DNA of 64,000 nucleotides from Cryptomeria japonica (lineage: Eukaryota > Streptophyta > Pinopsida > Cupressales > Cupressaceae): positions 401,588,939 to 401,652,938 of the forward strand of contig NC_081406.1 in assembly GCF_030272615.1 (NCBI RefSeq), given 5' to 3'. Below the pieces are notes generated by a model that ran no database searches, had not been told where the DNA came from, and was given only the letters and a program-made list of their open reading frames with translations. Shown one piece after another: positions 10,055 through 19,879 of this stretch (position 1 is the stretch's first letter; every line of letters starts with the position of its first letter). The translations under genes and the position numbers were made by a program.

Positions 10055-11169
10055 ATGGAAAGCTTGAGACAACAGTTGGATGGAGCTCTTGAAGATTTTG
10101 ATGCAGAAAAATTGAAGAATATCAAACTGGAAGATGAACTCAGAATGCTCGGGAATTTATCAAAGCACTTCAAGATAACCTAGTTATAGCAAAGAATAAG
10201 AGAAAATAATTACATGTACAATTGCAAAATCAAGATGATGAAGGAAAAGAAACTCTTAGAGATATTGCTGACAAATTAAGACAAGAGAACAATAACATGA
10301 AGGATGAGATGCAAGATTTAACCATGAGACTATGCAAAGATATTGAAGATAGAAAGAGGAATGAAGAAGATTTGGCAAAAAGACTAAATGAAAGATCAGA
10401 TGATTCTCAAAGGCTTAGTTATGAAAATGATATGCTCAAAACTGATTTGATTCACATGCAACATGACAAAGATGAACTTTTGAGACAAGTTAGCACTTTG
10501 TAAAATGAGTTGATCACTTTAAATGAATACAAAGACAAATTCAAGAAAAGTTTAGATAATCTTGATGATATGTTGAAATGTCAAAAACCTGATGGAGAAA
10601 CAGTTGGACTTGGATTTGAACATGGAGAAAGTTATGGGACTGCAAACAACCATGATCACAGCAAACCAATAAGGCAACCTAATGCTTATAAATTTAATGG
10701 GAAATGTTTTAAGTGCAACAAATTTGGTCATAAAGAAAATCAGTACAGATTTAGGAATAATCAGAATACAAACTCACCCACTAGTCAATGTTCAAAATGC
10801 AATAAAAATGGTCATAACTCAGACAATTGCAGAATGAATGTGAAATGCTATGTTTGTGATAGATTTGGACATTTATCTAATTGATGCAGAACTCAAACCG
10901 GTCAAGGTTATGGAAAAGCTATTCATAGAAACAATGTAACTTGTTATGCATGTAACAAGACTGGGCATATTGCAAAATTTTGTAGAAGCAAGACTATACC
11001 GGAAAACAAAAAAGGATCTAATAACAAAGACAAAGAAAAGATGACTGAAATCAAGCAAGAATTTTAAAAATAATGGATTAGGAAGAGAGATCAGAGAGGT
11101 GCTGAATCTGTCACTACATCAGCAGAATAGGGTAATCCTGCATCGGCAGGAGATTCTTCATCCAACTAA
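10055..11169 (+). pseudogene. L2 gag: coiled-coil protein with four CCHC knuckles
   Basis: The start is ATG at 10055 after the shared copia leader. A frameshift lies near 10145-10215. From 10222 one frame runs to TAA at 11167 with in-frame stops at 10501, 10882, 11065, 11071 and 11128. The N-terminal part is coiled coil (DLTMRLCKDIEDRKRNEEDL aligns with L1). Next is LKCQKPDGETVGLGFEHGES, the copia gag Gly-Leu-Gly motif. Four knuckles follow: CFKCNKFGHKENQY (last Cys lost), CSKCNKNGHNSDNC, CYVCDRFGHLSN then stop then Cys, and CYACNKTGHIAKFC. It would bind and package RNA. Confidence 0.82.
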
Positions 11170-11182
11170 GGAATAATCCTTA
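11137..11182 (+). promoter_or_regulatory. Two small hairpins at the gag stop of L2
   Basis: CCTGC-ATCG-GCAGG at 11137-11150 and TAAGGA-ATAA-TCCTTA at 11167-11182. The second includes the gag stop codon. The role is unknown and they could be chance. Confidence 0.35.
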
Positions 11183-11475
11183 GGGGTAAGGAAACAAATT
11201 GAAAACCATGCATTTACCCTCGATTGATGGTAAGAAGTTATATTTCTTTTTTACTAGTAGATATGTGGAATTTTTCACTTCACTAGCGAGCATTTATTGT
11301 GATTGTAAGTCAAATTTTGGTTATAAAGGCAATGTACCCTCTCATTTCAATTCACCAAGCATCCAAAGCATTCAAAGAGAGAAAAATTGAGAAAAGGAAT
11401 TCTAAAGGCAAAGCAACAAAGGTCTTTTTTAGGGTATTCAAGGATTTCACAATTAAGAGGTATTTATCTTTCGCA
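11183..11475 (+). other. L2 spacer between gag and ORF2
   Basis: AT-rich, with no coding continuity in the gag frame. No promoter or splice acceptor can be assigned with confidence. Confidence 0.4.
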
Positions 11476-14400
11476 ATGGCATCTTCATCTTCTATTCCTG
11501 AATTCGTAGCAAACCCTACCATTGTGTAAAACATTCAATGACCTAGACCCATTTTTTAAATCATTCCCAAGATAGAAAAACAGGATGATTCTATTGGTGC
11601 ATTTTCCAAAATCCCGAAGGGAGTCGCATTCACTGAAGACCCTAGGGCATACATACATTGCAACATAGAAATTTTAGGATCTGATGATTTAATGAACATG
11701 TACATGAATGTAATTACTTACAAGGATATGATAGTGAAACAAGAACATAAGGTAGTTAAGGATTTAGGTTTCATAGACATCCTCCATATGCCAGAATTCT
11801 CAAATGAAGTCATCCGTTATGTCCTTAGCAGGGTTCACGGAGAATTTATGTGGTTGGACTCAGTATTCAAGATTACCAAGGAAGCTATTAAAGTTGTTAA
11901 TGGTTTACCCTCCATCGGTTCTAGACCTGACAAGAAGAATAAAATCCCTAACAAGGAAGTTATGAGCTTAACCGGAGCTACATATGACAACCAGACACTT
12001 AGGGTTAATGACATAAAGGATAAAAATGTTAAATTTACTAGCATGATAATTGGATATAAAGTTGGTCACACAAATAGGTTGAATTTTGTGTCTAGTTCAT
12101 GCATTCATAGTGCACATGAGATGATTGTAAACAATGCAAAGATTGACATTTGTGAATGGTTGAAGGATGAATTGCTAGAAAATTTGGATAAGATAAAAGG
12201 TGATAAGAAATGAACATTCAAGTTTGGAAATCTATTAGTATGTTTAATGCTTTACTTTTCTAAGGAATCCCCAACATAGGTCATAAGGATTTTGCCTATG
12301 ATATTTCTGTTGGAAAACAGATAAGGGAGATGATCACCGGTATGGGAGCTAACAGTGATGAGTTGGTTAAAGATTATTTTAAGAATTTTCAAACCAGAAT
12401 AAAATAGAGAGAAAGGATTTGCCAAAGCATCGTAGATAAATATGATAAATAAATATGCTTCGTAGTAAAGAGAGATGAAATTTGGATGGAAGCAGTTAGA
12501 CCCAGAATAGTATGGATTACTAAAATGGGATATGAGGTGGACTTTCACATTTTGGAATCATATGTAAAAACACTCCTAGATGCTCCACCAGAACCATCAG
12601 AGAAAATATTTGATAGTGTTGAAACAATTGAAAGTGATGTAGCCATGATGAAGCAGAGAAAGAAAAGAGACAAATTCATGAAAGATGCTCCTAAAATGGT
12701 AAAAGAAGTTACAGAAGGGTTGATGAGTCTTGGTGCTATTGCTGCTAGTATGAAAGAAAGTCAGTTAAAGCAGACACTGGTAGCTCATGTTTCCCCGGTT
12801 GTTCCTTCTTCTGAGACAGAAAGTGATAAAGTAGCTGAATTTAAAAGAGTTGAAATGAAGAAAAGAAAACCTTCACCGGCACCTGCCCCATCTCCAAAGA
12901 AGTCAAGGACAAAAAGAAAGAAGCAATAGGTTGTAAGAGAGCCTAGTGGTCCAAAGAAGAAGGTAACTCCAAAGAAGAAACAAGAACCTAAGGCATTGGA
13001 TACTCTTACACCGGAAGAGTTGATAAATGAAATCACACAAGAAGATAAGAAATTAAAAGTAGAGGCTCTAGTTGTTGTGCATCCTGTTAACTCCAAAAAG
13101 GAAATTGATGACTTAATCTCAAAGGCAAGCAGAATAGTTTTTGTAAGTGGTCATCGGCAGGTTAGCCTTATGGCAGGCTGAGTTAAGGAAATTGCAGATG
13201 AGACAACAAACAAGTGGGCCATATTTTTTGTGTAAAGAGAAAAGAAAGAAGAAAAGGATAGATAGAAAATGGATGAGTCATTTGAAAAGGTAAATTAGAA
13301 GGATAAAGGTAAAGGTAAAATTGGTAGTGTACCTAATATAACGGTCAAGGATAACCTTCCTCCACCAGCACAAGACACCCCACCAATGACTGCAGAGGCA
13401 CTGGTACAAACTGACAATCAACCAGAAGAGAAGGAAGAGGAAATAAAAAGAGATGACACCAATCTAGAATCTGAAGTTCTTTTTACCATGAATGTGGACA
13501 CACGAGACTTCAACATTTTCATGGACAAGGAAACCACAGAGGTAAAGAAATTTGAAGCTACAAATATTGGGATCTCTGAGTCACCAGTCAACACTATTGA
13601 CTCTCAGAACATTGAGATACTAGTAGAAGTTGAGAAACCTGATACCATCCCAGATGCTACTTAGACTAACATTGAGAAACCGGCAAAAGCACAAGCAGAA
13701 GCAAAGGTAAAAGCACAAACTGAACTTATAAATGTTGACACTTAGCAGAAGGTAGAGAAACTAGCAGAGAAAGAACCTGAACAGAGTATAACTGAATCGA
13801 CAGTCAATAAGACAGAGAGTAAGGATGACAGTAAGGTTGAAAACAAAATTGAAACACAGAGTGAGCAAAAGGCAGAAATAGTGAATAAAGAAGAGGTCAA
13901 TGATGGAAACAAGGAAGAAGTGGTTAAGGCAATTGGACAAGTATCTAAAGAAAAGAAAGTTATTGCTGATCCTAGCACTTCCTCCATGGATTTCAGGCCT
14001 ACAAATGTGACCGATGTACTTTTGGATTCAATAAAGAGGATCACAAATTGCAATGCCTTAGAATTTAAGGCTATTGATGATATATTACTTATATTGAAAA
14101 TGATTGCATCGGCTTGTAAGATAGATCATATTGATGGATCTTTAGGTAAATTGGACACATTGTCCAAATTCATTGCTTCAAATATTCTAACTGAGGATAA
14201 GATTAATGAGGAGACTATTAAGGAAAGGGTGAACAAAGAGAAAAGTGAATTCTTTGATAAGACTATCAAGGATTGTACTAAGCATATTGACTCTTTATTA
14301 TTGGTACTTAATTCCACTATTTGGGAATATAAAGAATTGTATAAGGAAGCATGCAAGCCTCACAACTTGACAGAAGACATTGAGGAAGAGATAAAGAAAA

Positions 14401-14763
14401 CACAAAAAGAGATTGATGATATAGCAAACAATATGATAGGTTCTTCAGAACTTACCTCAATTTTTTATCAAGAAATGATAGTTTTTGAGGAAAAGATTGA
14501 AAAACTATAAAAAAGAAAAAGCAAGGATAAAAATGAAGGCATGTGAGCTGAAAAAAAAACTTGGTCCTAGATTGGAAAACCTTATAACTCAGTGGATTGA
14601 GCTGTCTAAAGCAACAATTCAAGGAGAAAGATCACCGGAGCAACAGATGCATTATCTGACTAGTATGATCCAACAGACTAAAACCATTATCTCTGACAGT
14701 GCCAAATTCATGCAGAGTCTTAATCTGATTTTGGCGGATATCTTTCAAATTGTACATAACTAG
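11476..14763 (+). pseudogene. L2 ORF2: large accessory protein of unknown function
   Basis: The start is ATG at 11476 (MASSSSIPEF). The first frame has stops near 11527 and is then open to 12213, with frameshifts after that. The last open blocks are 13881-14510 and 14485-14763, for a total of about 1,095 codons. The N-terminal domain contains VLSRVHGEFMWL, then ITKEAIKVVNGLPSIG, then LTGATYDNQ, then MIIGYKVGHTNRLN, then LENLDKIKGDKK followed after a stop by FKFGNLLVCLMLYF. Then come a basic Pro/Ala/Lys linker with SPKKSRTKRKK (a likely nuclear-localisation signal), acidic segments, and coiled-coil C-terminal blocks. It aligns with L1 ORF2 and shares motifs with the Gypsy2 extra ORF. No catalytic motif was found. 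The function is unknown. Confidence 0.78.
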
Positions 14764-14944
14764 ATACAATCTATGAGGTAGAATTTTGAATTCTTTGATT
14801 ATTTTTTACATCCTTTGTCATTGATGTCAAAGGGGGAGTAGTAGTGTGGAAAAAAATGTACAGAAGAGATCATTTGCTCAAGGGGAGCACTCCTATTTTT
14901 GGATTTTTCTCATGAGTGTTGTCATCAATGCCAAAGGGGGAGAT
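14764..14944 (+). other. L2 3' untranslated region with repeated polypurine tracts
   Basis: The proximal tract CCAAAGGGGGAGAT at 14931-14944 abuts the 3' LTR. A second module, ATGTCAAAGGGGGAG, lies at about 14826-14840, and a weaker AAGGGGAG lies near 14880. Each is preceded by a variant of CATTGATG or CATCAATG. Confidence 0.7.
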
Positions 14945-15817
14945 TGTTAGCATTCTACACTCAGATGAGAATAGTTGATGTTGTCATTGATGGAAACCAG
15001 CTGGTAACACGGTTCACAGCTTACACCGGCAACAAAAATCATCTACTGGCACCGGCAGGCACAACCAAATTATTCTCACCGGCACCCAGTCTACACCAAC
15101 AAAAGATCTTACGGGCACCCTAGCCGACATGGAAATTATATTGTTTTGTATTGTAATATTATTGTATAGCCAACATGATGTATTGTAAAGACTCATATAT
15201 GTATGAGATCTTATAAGTCATTTTGTAAGTGTGATAGGTATGTGAAATATGTATGGGTAATTAATGCAAGCGGTAAATGAGAGAGAATATTTGTATATGC
15301 ATTTTGATGTAATAATTTTGATGAGCGAATAAGAGTAGAGTAGAGCGAAGAAAGGTTTATGGTAGAGGTATTTGATAGAGCTTAAACCGATACTAAATCA
15401 AGGAATGTAGATGCTAATTTGAGCAATACATTGTCATTGGATTTAATCATCCAATTTTGTAGTCATTTTGACTCCTTTTTTTGATTGAGAAGTGAGCTCT
15501 AGGCTATTGGCCTTCCTGCATGTGCAGGCCCCTATTGTATCAGTAATATTTATTCATATTGGCCAGTGAGTAAATATTGTGGGTCATAAATCCCATCGAG
15601 GTTTTTCCCCTACCAGGTTTTCTCACCAAAATATATGTGTTATGGTGTGCATTGATGATTATACTGTTATTTCTCTGTATTGCTTTATTGTTTGTTTACC
15701 GGTACATTAATTTGGGTTGTAAAGTTGCAAACAAGTTTAAATATTTCATCTACCGGTTAGACACTAATTCACCACCCCCCCCTCTCAGTGTCTTTGGGAC
15801 CGATCAAGTATCTAACA
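14945..15817 (+). repeat. L2 3' LTR
   Basis: 873 bp, the same length as the 5' LTR. It begins TGTTAGCATTC and ends TATCTAACA. The third hairpin is intact at 15515-15528, while the middle one has one substitution (GAGAAGTGAGCTC). Confidence 0.93.
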
Positions 15818-15857
15818 ATATTAGTTTTGGAGGTGAAGATATGTTATGCATAGAATT
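15818..15857 (+). pseudogene. Copia-A RT fragment between L2 and S
   Basis: Forty bases encoding ISFGGEDMLC, the segment just after the RT catalytic box. It includes the right L2 duplication (15818-15822) and ends with GAATT, the left duplication of S. Confidence 0.85.
15853..15857. repeat. S left target-site duplication (GAATT)
   Basis: Matches GAATT at 18670-18674. Confidence 0.75.
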
Positions 15858-16225
15858 TATAGGAGTTGAGAAAATACAACACCACAGGAGCCTAAAGATC
15901 TTCTGCAAGCCAAATAACCTGTTACAAGGAGAAGCAATGAAGCAAAATCTGAAGAACATACAAAACATAGAGAATATGCTCAAAAAGAGAGAGCTCAATA
16001 TTCACAAAATATGTAATGTGATTCTTACAATGAAAAGAAGGAACTCAACCTTTAATAGGTCAAGAAACCCTAAAAAGGGAAAACCTAGGTTTGCACATAA
16101 TAATTAATTAAAACAATTAATTATATGCACCTAAAGTTAGCTTAAGTGTAAAAGAGATAAAGGGAACTTAAATAATTAAACAAAGAATGTTTAATTAATC
16201 AAGTAAATACCCGAATACTCTAACA
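15858..16225 (-). repeat. S 3' LTR
   Basis: TATAGGAGTTGAG...ACTCTAACA on the plus strand, repeated at 18301-18669. The minus strand begins TGTTAGAGTATT. Confidence 0.9.
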
Positions 16226-17394
16226 CCCCCCCTTAAGCTAGACTTAGGGAGAAGCTAAAACCTAGAACAGCTACTGAAAGCAATAAAGATGGGTCCTAGC
16301 AACAAGGCCTGATTAGGTACCCAAATACAATGAAATCTTTATGAAACAGAGACAAAGGAGAAAACCCAGTGGGAGAAAACTCCTCTCCAAAAAGAGATAA
16401 AACAAAACCACTGAAGCATGAAGAACATGCAAACTCTGTCGAAAAATAACTACTAATCTGAAGAACATCCACTGAACTAGAACATGACCAAGTAGAGAAG
16501 ACTGTAATCTGCATGAGTGCCCTCAAATGACACTACTCGAATCAGGAGGCAAACAAGGCAAAACAACTGAAATCGAAGATATAGATGGCATGAGAAACCA
16601 AAGCCTGAAGAGCTAATCAATCGAACCACGGAAGCATTAGAACCAATAGGATAAACCTCCCCATAATGCGGAAGTGGGAGAGGGACAAGAACACTGAAAA
16701 GGACAGCCAAAAACAACTGCATGACGAAGAACCAAGAACATCAAAGTTGCCGAGACACATCATCATGAGGCGAATGTCATGGACGGAACACTCACTTGAC
16801 AAAGGAAGATGGCAAACAAAGGCAAACATCAACCCCCTCATGGCACTTGATCCACAGTGCATGTACAACAAGACACAAGATATGCAAGATTCCAAGTAAA
16901 CAATGCATGATGGCACTTTATCTTAGTGCATTTGTATAATTACAAGCTACAATGATAAGAAGACTGGAAATAGAAACAAGAAGAAAAATAGAGACACCCT
17001 AATTAGAAAAGAGATCCCAGGACCTGAAACAACCACGATATCCACTAGAGTGCTGAAAAGAAAAAAACTAAATAAAATATGCATGGAGAAGAATCTGGAA
17101 AAAAACTCTTTTTTCCTGGAAAGTACACAGCACAAACTTTCCAAAAATATAAAGTTTTTGAAAAACGGAGTTCGGATGCTCATTCTACGTCTCCCGGAGT
17201 GCAAAAAAGAGACCTCACTTTGACTGTAAATACAACACAGTCAAACAGAAAAATTGGAAAAAATTACTAACACCATGAGGTCAGCCTCGGAACCAGCTTT
17301 TCGACGCCTATTCGTTTTCGAAAAAATGACTCTGTATGCCCAAGATAGGGCCAAAAAACCAAACCCCCCCTTGAAAAAGCCAAAAAAGGGGGTC
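16226..17394 (-). other. S internal region, AT-rich part
   Basis: Starts with the polypurine tract (minus strand GCTTAAGGGGGGG). Several open frames of 60-100 codons exist on both strands, but none shows a domain, conserved motif or consistent codon pattern. I see no supportable gene. Confidence 0.5.
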
Positions 17395-17880
17395 TAGTGG
17401 CTTGTGGGTGGTCCGGTGGCCAGGGAGCGGTGCTCTGATGGCACACTGGTGGTGGCCGGGTGGCGGAGCAGTGGTCGGCCGAAAAAAAAAAAGCGTCCGG
17501 GGAGCGGAGCGGAGGGCGGCCGGAAGCGGCGGCGGGGGCCAAGGAGGAGGCCAGGGGCTGCAGGCGGCGGCGGGCCGGGCAGCCGGCAGTGCAGGGAGGC
17601 GGCAGCTAGGCAGCGAGAAGGCCAGGGAGCTGGGTGCTTGGCGGTGTAGCGGGGCTAGGCTGGGCAGTGGCAGTGGAGCCAGGCGGAGCGGCTGGGTCGC
17701 ACACGGGGGACCGGGATCTGCATGGCCGGCAGGGGCCGGAGACCGAGAGCTGTATGGCCGGCGGGGGCCGGAGAAATGGCGGCAGCGGCCGGAGAAGGAT
17801 GGAGGGGCCACCGACAGGGGCCGCAGGGGCCGGACTGACAGTTCTGACAGGCCTGTTAGTCCGGTACCCTGCGGTACCCA
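17395..17880 (-). other. GC-rich island within S
   Basis: About 490 bp of G-rich (plus-strand) sequence with repeated GGGGCCGGAGA-like and GGCCGG words, in a window that is otherwise AT-rich. The minus strand holds an open frame of up to 191 codons (17883-17308), very rich in Pro, Ala, Ser and Arg. Open frames on both strands are expected in such composition, so coding is not established. It may be a captured genomic fragment or a structured leader. Confidence 0.6.
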
Positions 17881-18288
17881 CAAAAAATGTGCCCCAAAAA
17901 AAAAGAAAATTCTTAAAAAGAAACAAACCTCCCTTTTTTTTTTCGTTTTTTTGAAAGAATTTTTTTAAAAGCAAATTTCGGCCTGCATGCCGTAAAAAGG
18001 CAAATTTTTTATTTTTTTGAAATTTTTTTTCTTGATCTGCATGCCAAGGTCGTACGGCCTGGATCTGAGAAAAAAATTGCTCCCAGAGGCTCAGGAACCA
18101 AAATAAGTCGAATTTTATATGACCATAGGGGTTTTCGGGCCTTCTGAGCACGATGGTGAGGTCTATTTAGGCCTAAAGTGCTCAGAAAAAAAGCTCAAAC
18201 CCTAGGTACATAAAAAATTCCTGAAACCCTAGATCTGCTTCCAAAGCAAAAAATTCTCAAAACAAGAGCAGGCAGCTGTAGATCCGGA
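17881..18288 (-). other. S leader between GC island and primer site
   Basis: AT-rich with A and T homopolymer runs. It contains the inverted words GCATGCCGT/ACGGCATGC context and CGTACGGCC. No coding feature was recognised. Confidence 0.4.
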
Positions 18289-18300
18289 GCTCTAATACCA
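18289..18300 (-). promoter_or_regulatory. S primer-binding site
   Basis: The minus strand reads TGGTATTAGAGC directly next to the LTR, one mismatch from the initiator tRNA-Met type site. Confidence 0.8.
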
Positions 18301-18669
18301 TATAGGAGTTGAGAAAATACAACACCATAGGAGCCTGAAGATCTTCTACAACCTGAATAACCTATTACAAGGAGAAGCAATGAAGCAAAATCTGAAGAAC
18401 ATACAAAACATAGAGAATATGCTCAAAAAGAGAGAGCTCAATATTCACAAAAATATGTAATGTGATTCTTACAATGAAAAGAAAGAACTCAACCTTTAAT
18501 AGGTCAAGAAACCCTAAAAAGGGAAAACCTAGGTTTGCACATAATAATTAATTAAAACAATTAATTATATGCACCTAAAGTTAGCTTAAGTGTAAAAGAG
18601 ATAAAGGGAACTTAAATAATTAAACAAAGAATTTTTAATTAATCAAGTAAATACCCGAATACTCTAATA
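18301..18669 (-). repeat. S 5' LTR
   Basis: 369 bp, near-identical to 15858-16225. It is followed by GAATT (18670-18674), the right target duplication. Confidence 0.9.
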
Positions 18670-19542
18670 GAATTTTCTAAGAATATGGATTGGTGAGATG
18701 AATTTTTTCTTAGGCTTGCAGATTACTCAGACTGACAAAGGTATTTTTATCTTTCAAACTAAATATGTAGGAATTCTTGAAGAAATTTAGTATGGGAGAT
18801 TCTAAACCGGTAAGTATTCCTATGGTTACAAGTGAGAAATTGACAAGGAAAGATACTGATAAATCCTACAAGATACAAATCTATGATTGGAAGTCTGCTT
18901 TATTTGACTCAGACTAGGCCTGACATTATGAATGTTGTTTGTATTGTTTCAATATTTCAGAGTGATCTTAGAGAAAATCATGAGATGGCAGTGAAAAGGA
19001 TTTTTAGATACTTGCAAGGTACATCAGAATATTGCTTATGGTACCCTAAGGATGATCACTTTACTTTATGTGCATATACAAATGTTTATTGGGCTAGATG
19101 TTGATGATCGGAAAAGTACTTCCGGTGGGACTTTCTTTCTTGGAAAGAAGTTGTTTTCATGGATCAGCAAGAAATAGTCATGTACTTCTTTATCTACTGC
19201 TGAAGTTGAGTATGTTGTTGCTGCTACTAACATTACACAAGTTTTATGGATGAAGCAAATGTTAAAGGATATAAAGGAGGATTGTGATGCACCGGTAGTT
19301 ATTCATTGTGATAACTCTGCTTCTATTGATATATCAAATAATCTAGTATTTCATTCTAAGACAAAACACATATCTATCAAGTATATCTTTTTCAAGTAAA
19401 AGGTGGAAGCAAATGAAGTTATACTAGTTGATGTGAATGCTAAAGAATAGATTGTAAATATTTTCACTAAACCTTTATACAAAGAATCATTTGAGTACTT
19501 GAGAGACATATTGAGAGTTTTTACCCCTTCGGTAGAGACTTG
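18670..19542 (+). pseudogene. Copia-A RT C-terminus and RNase H
   Basis: Contains FFLGLQITQ-like and SLLYLTQTRPDIMNVVCIVS (RT thumb/connection), RIFRYLQGTSEYCLWYPKDD, then RKSTSGGTFFLG, STAEVEYVVAA and VIHCDNSASIDISNN with the RNase H acidic residues, and finally NIFTKPLYKESFEYLR. Frameshifts occur near 18775 and 18865, and stops near 19178, 19398 and 19449. The tail (FTPSVET then stop) ends at about 19542, as in Copia-B and Copia-C. Confidence 0.88.
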
Positions 19543-19879
19543 ATTGATACAATTTGGCATCAGTCTGACATGCATTATCTGAGATACTATTCATTCTGAG
19601 ATTGATGTGGGATGCTACTGCTCAGGGGGAGTAGTCATCTTTGAGATTCAGAGGCTTATGTTTTTGCTTTGATATTTTTGTCAAATTTTTGGCATTGATG
19701 TCAAAGGGGGAGTGATATTGATGTGAAAAAGTAAATGTAAAAGGGGGAGAGATATTGATATTCAGAGCTATATGTGGGTGATTGTTGGTTGTCTTCCACA
19801 AAGGGGGAATTGTTTGGAATTTCTTGGTACTTAGATGTTTTTCACATCTAGTGTTGCCATCAATGCCAAAGGGGGATAT
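19543..19879 (+). other. Copia-A 3' untranslated region with five polypurine-like tracts
   Basis: AGGGGGAG-type runs at about 19624-19631, 19703-19712, 19741-19748, 19801-19808 and 19868-19876. The last abuts the 3' LTR and is the likely functional primer. The other copies look like duplicated modules, several following ATTGATGTC or CATCAATGCC. Confidence 0.7.

Larger units (their letters stand above)
9111..15817 (+). mobile_element. L2: non-autonomous LTR retrotransposon with gag and ORF2, sister of L1
   Basis: 6.7 kb, with two 873-bp LTRs ending TG...CA, a primer site at 9986-9998, gag 10055-11169, ORF2 11476-14763 and a polypurine tract at 14933-14942. No protease, integrase or RT motif was seen. 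The leader directly after the primer site (AGTCCTCTATTTGCAGAAGC and beyond) matches that of Copia-B and Copia-C, so L2 shares cis signals with autonomous copia elements that could supply enzymes. Confidence 0.9.
15858..18669 (-). mobile_element. S: short non-autonomous LTR element with GC-rich interior
   Basis: 2.8 kb, with 368- and 369-bp LTRs that differ at only a few positions by eye. The primer site is at 18289-18300 (minus strand TGGTATTAGAGC) and the polypurine tract GGGGGGG at 16226-16232. It is too long for a classic TRIM, and its interior has no gag or pol motif. The interior holds a strongly GC-rich block (about 17395-17880) unlike anything else in the window. It is probably mobilised in trans and is likely the youngest or among the youngest insertions here. 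Confidence 0.82.

Noticed and set aside
17308-18151. Long Pro/Ala/Arg-rich open frames in the GC island, both strands
   Set aside because: Stop codons are rare in GC-rich DNA and no domain or homologous pattern is visible, so I list the island but not a gene.
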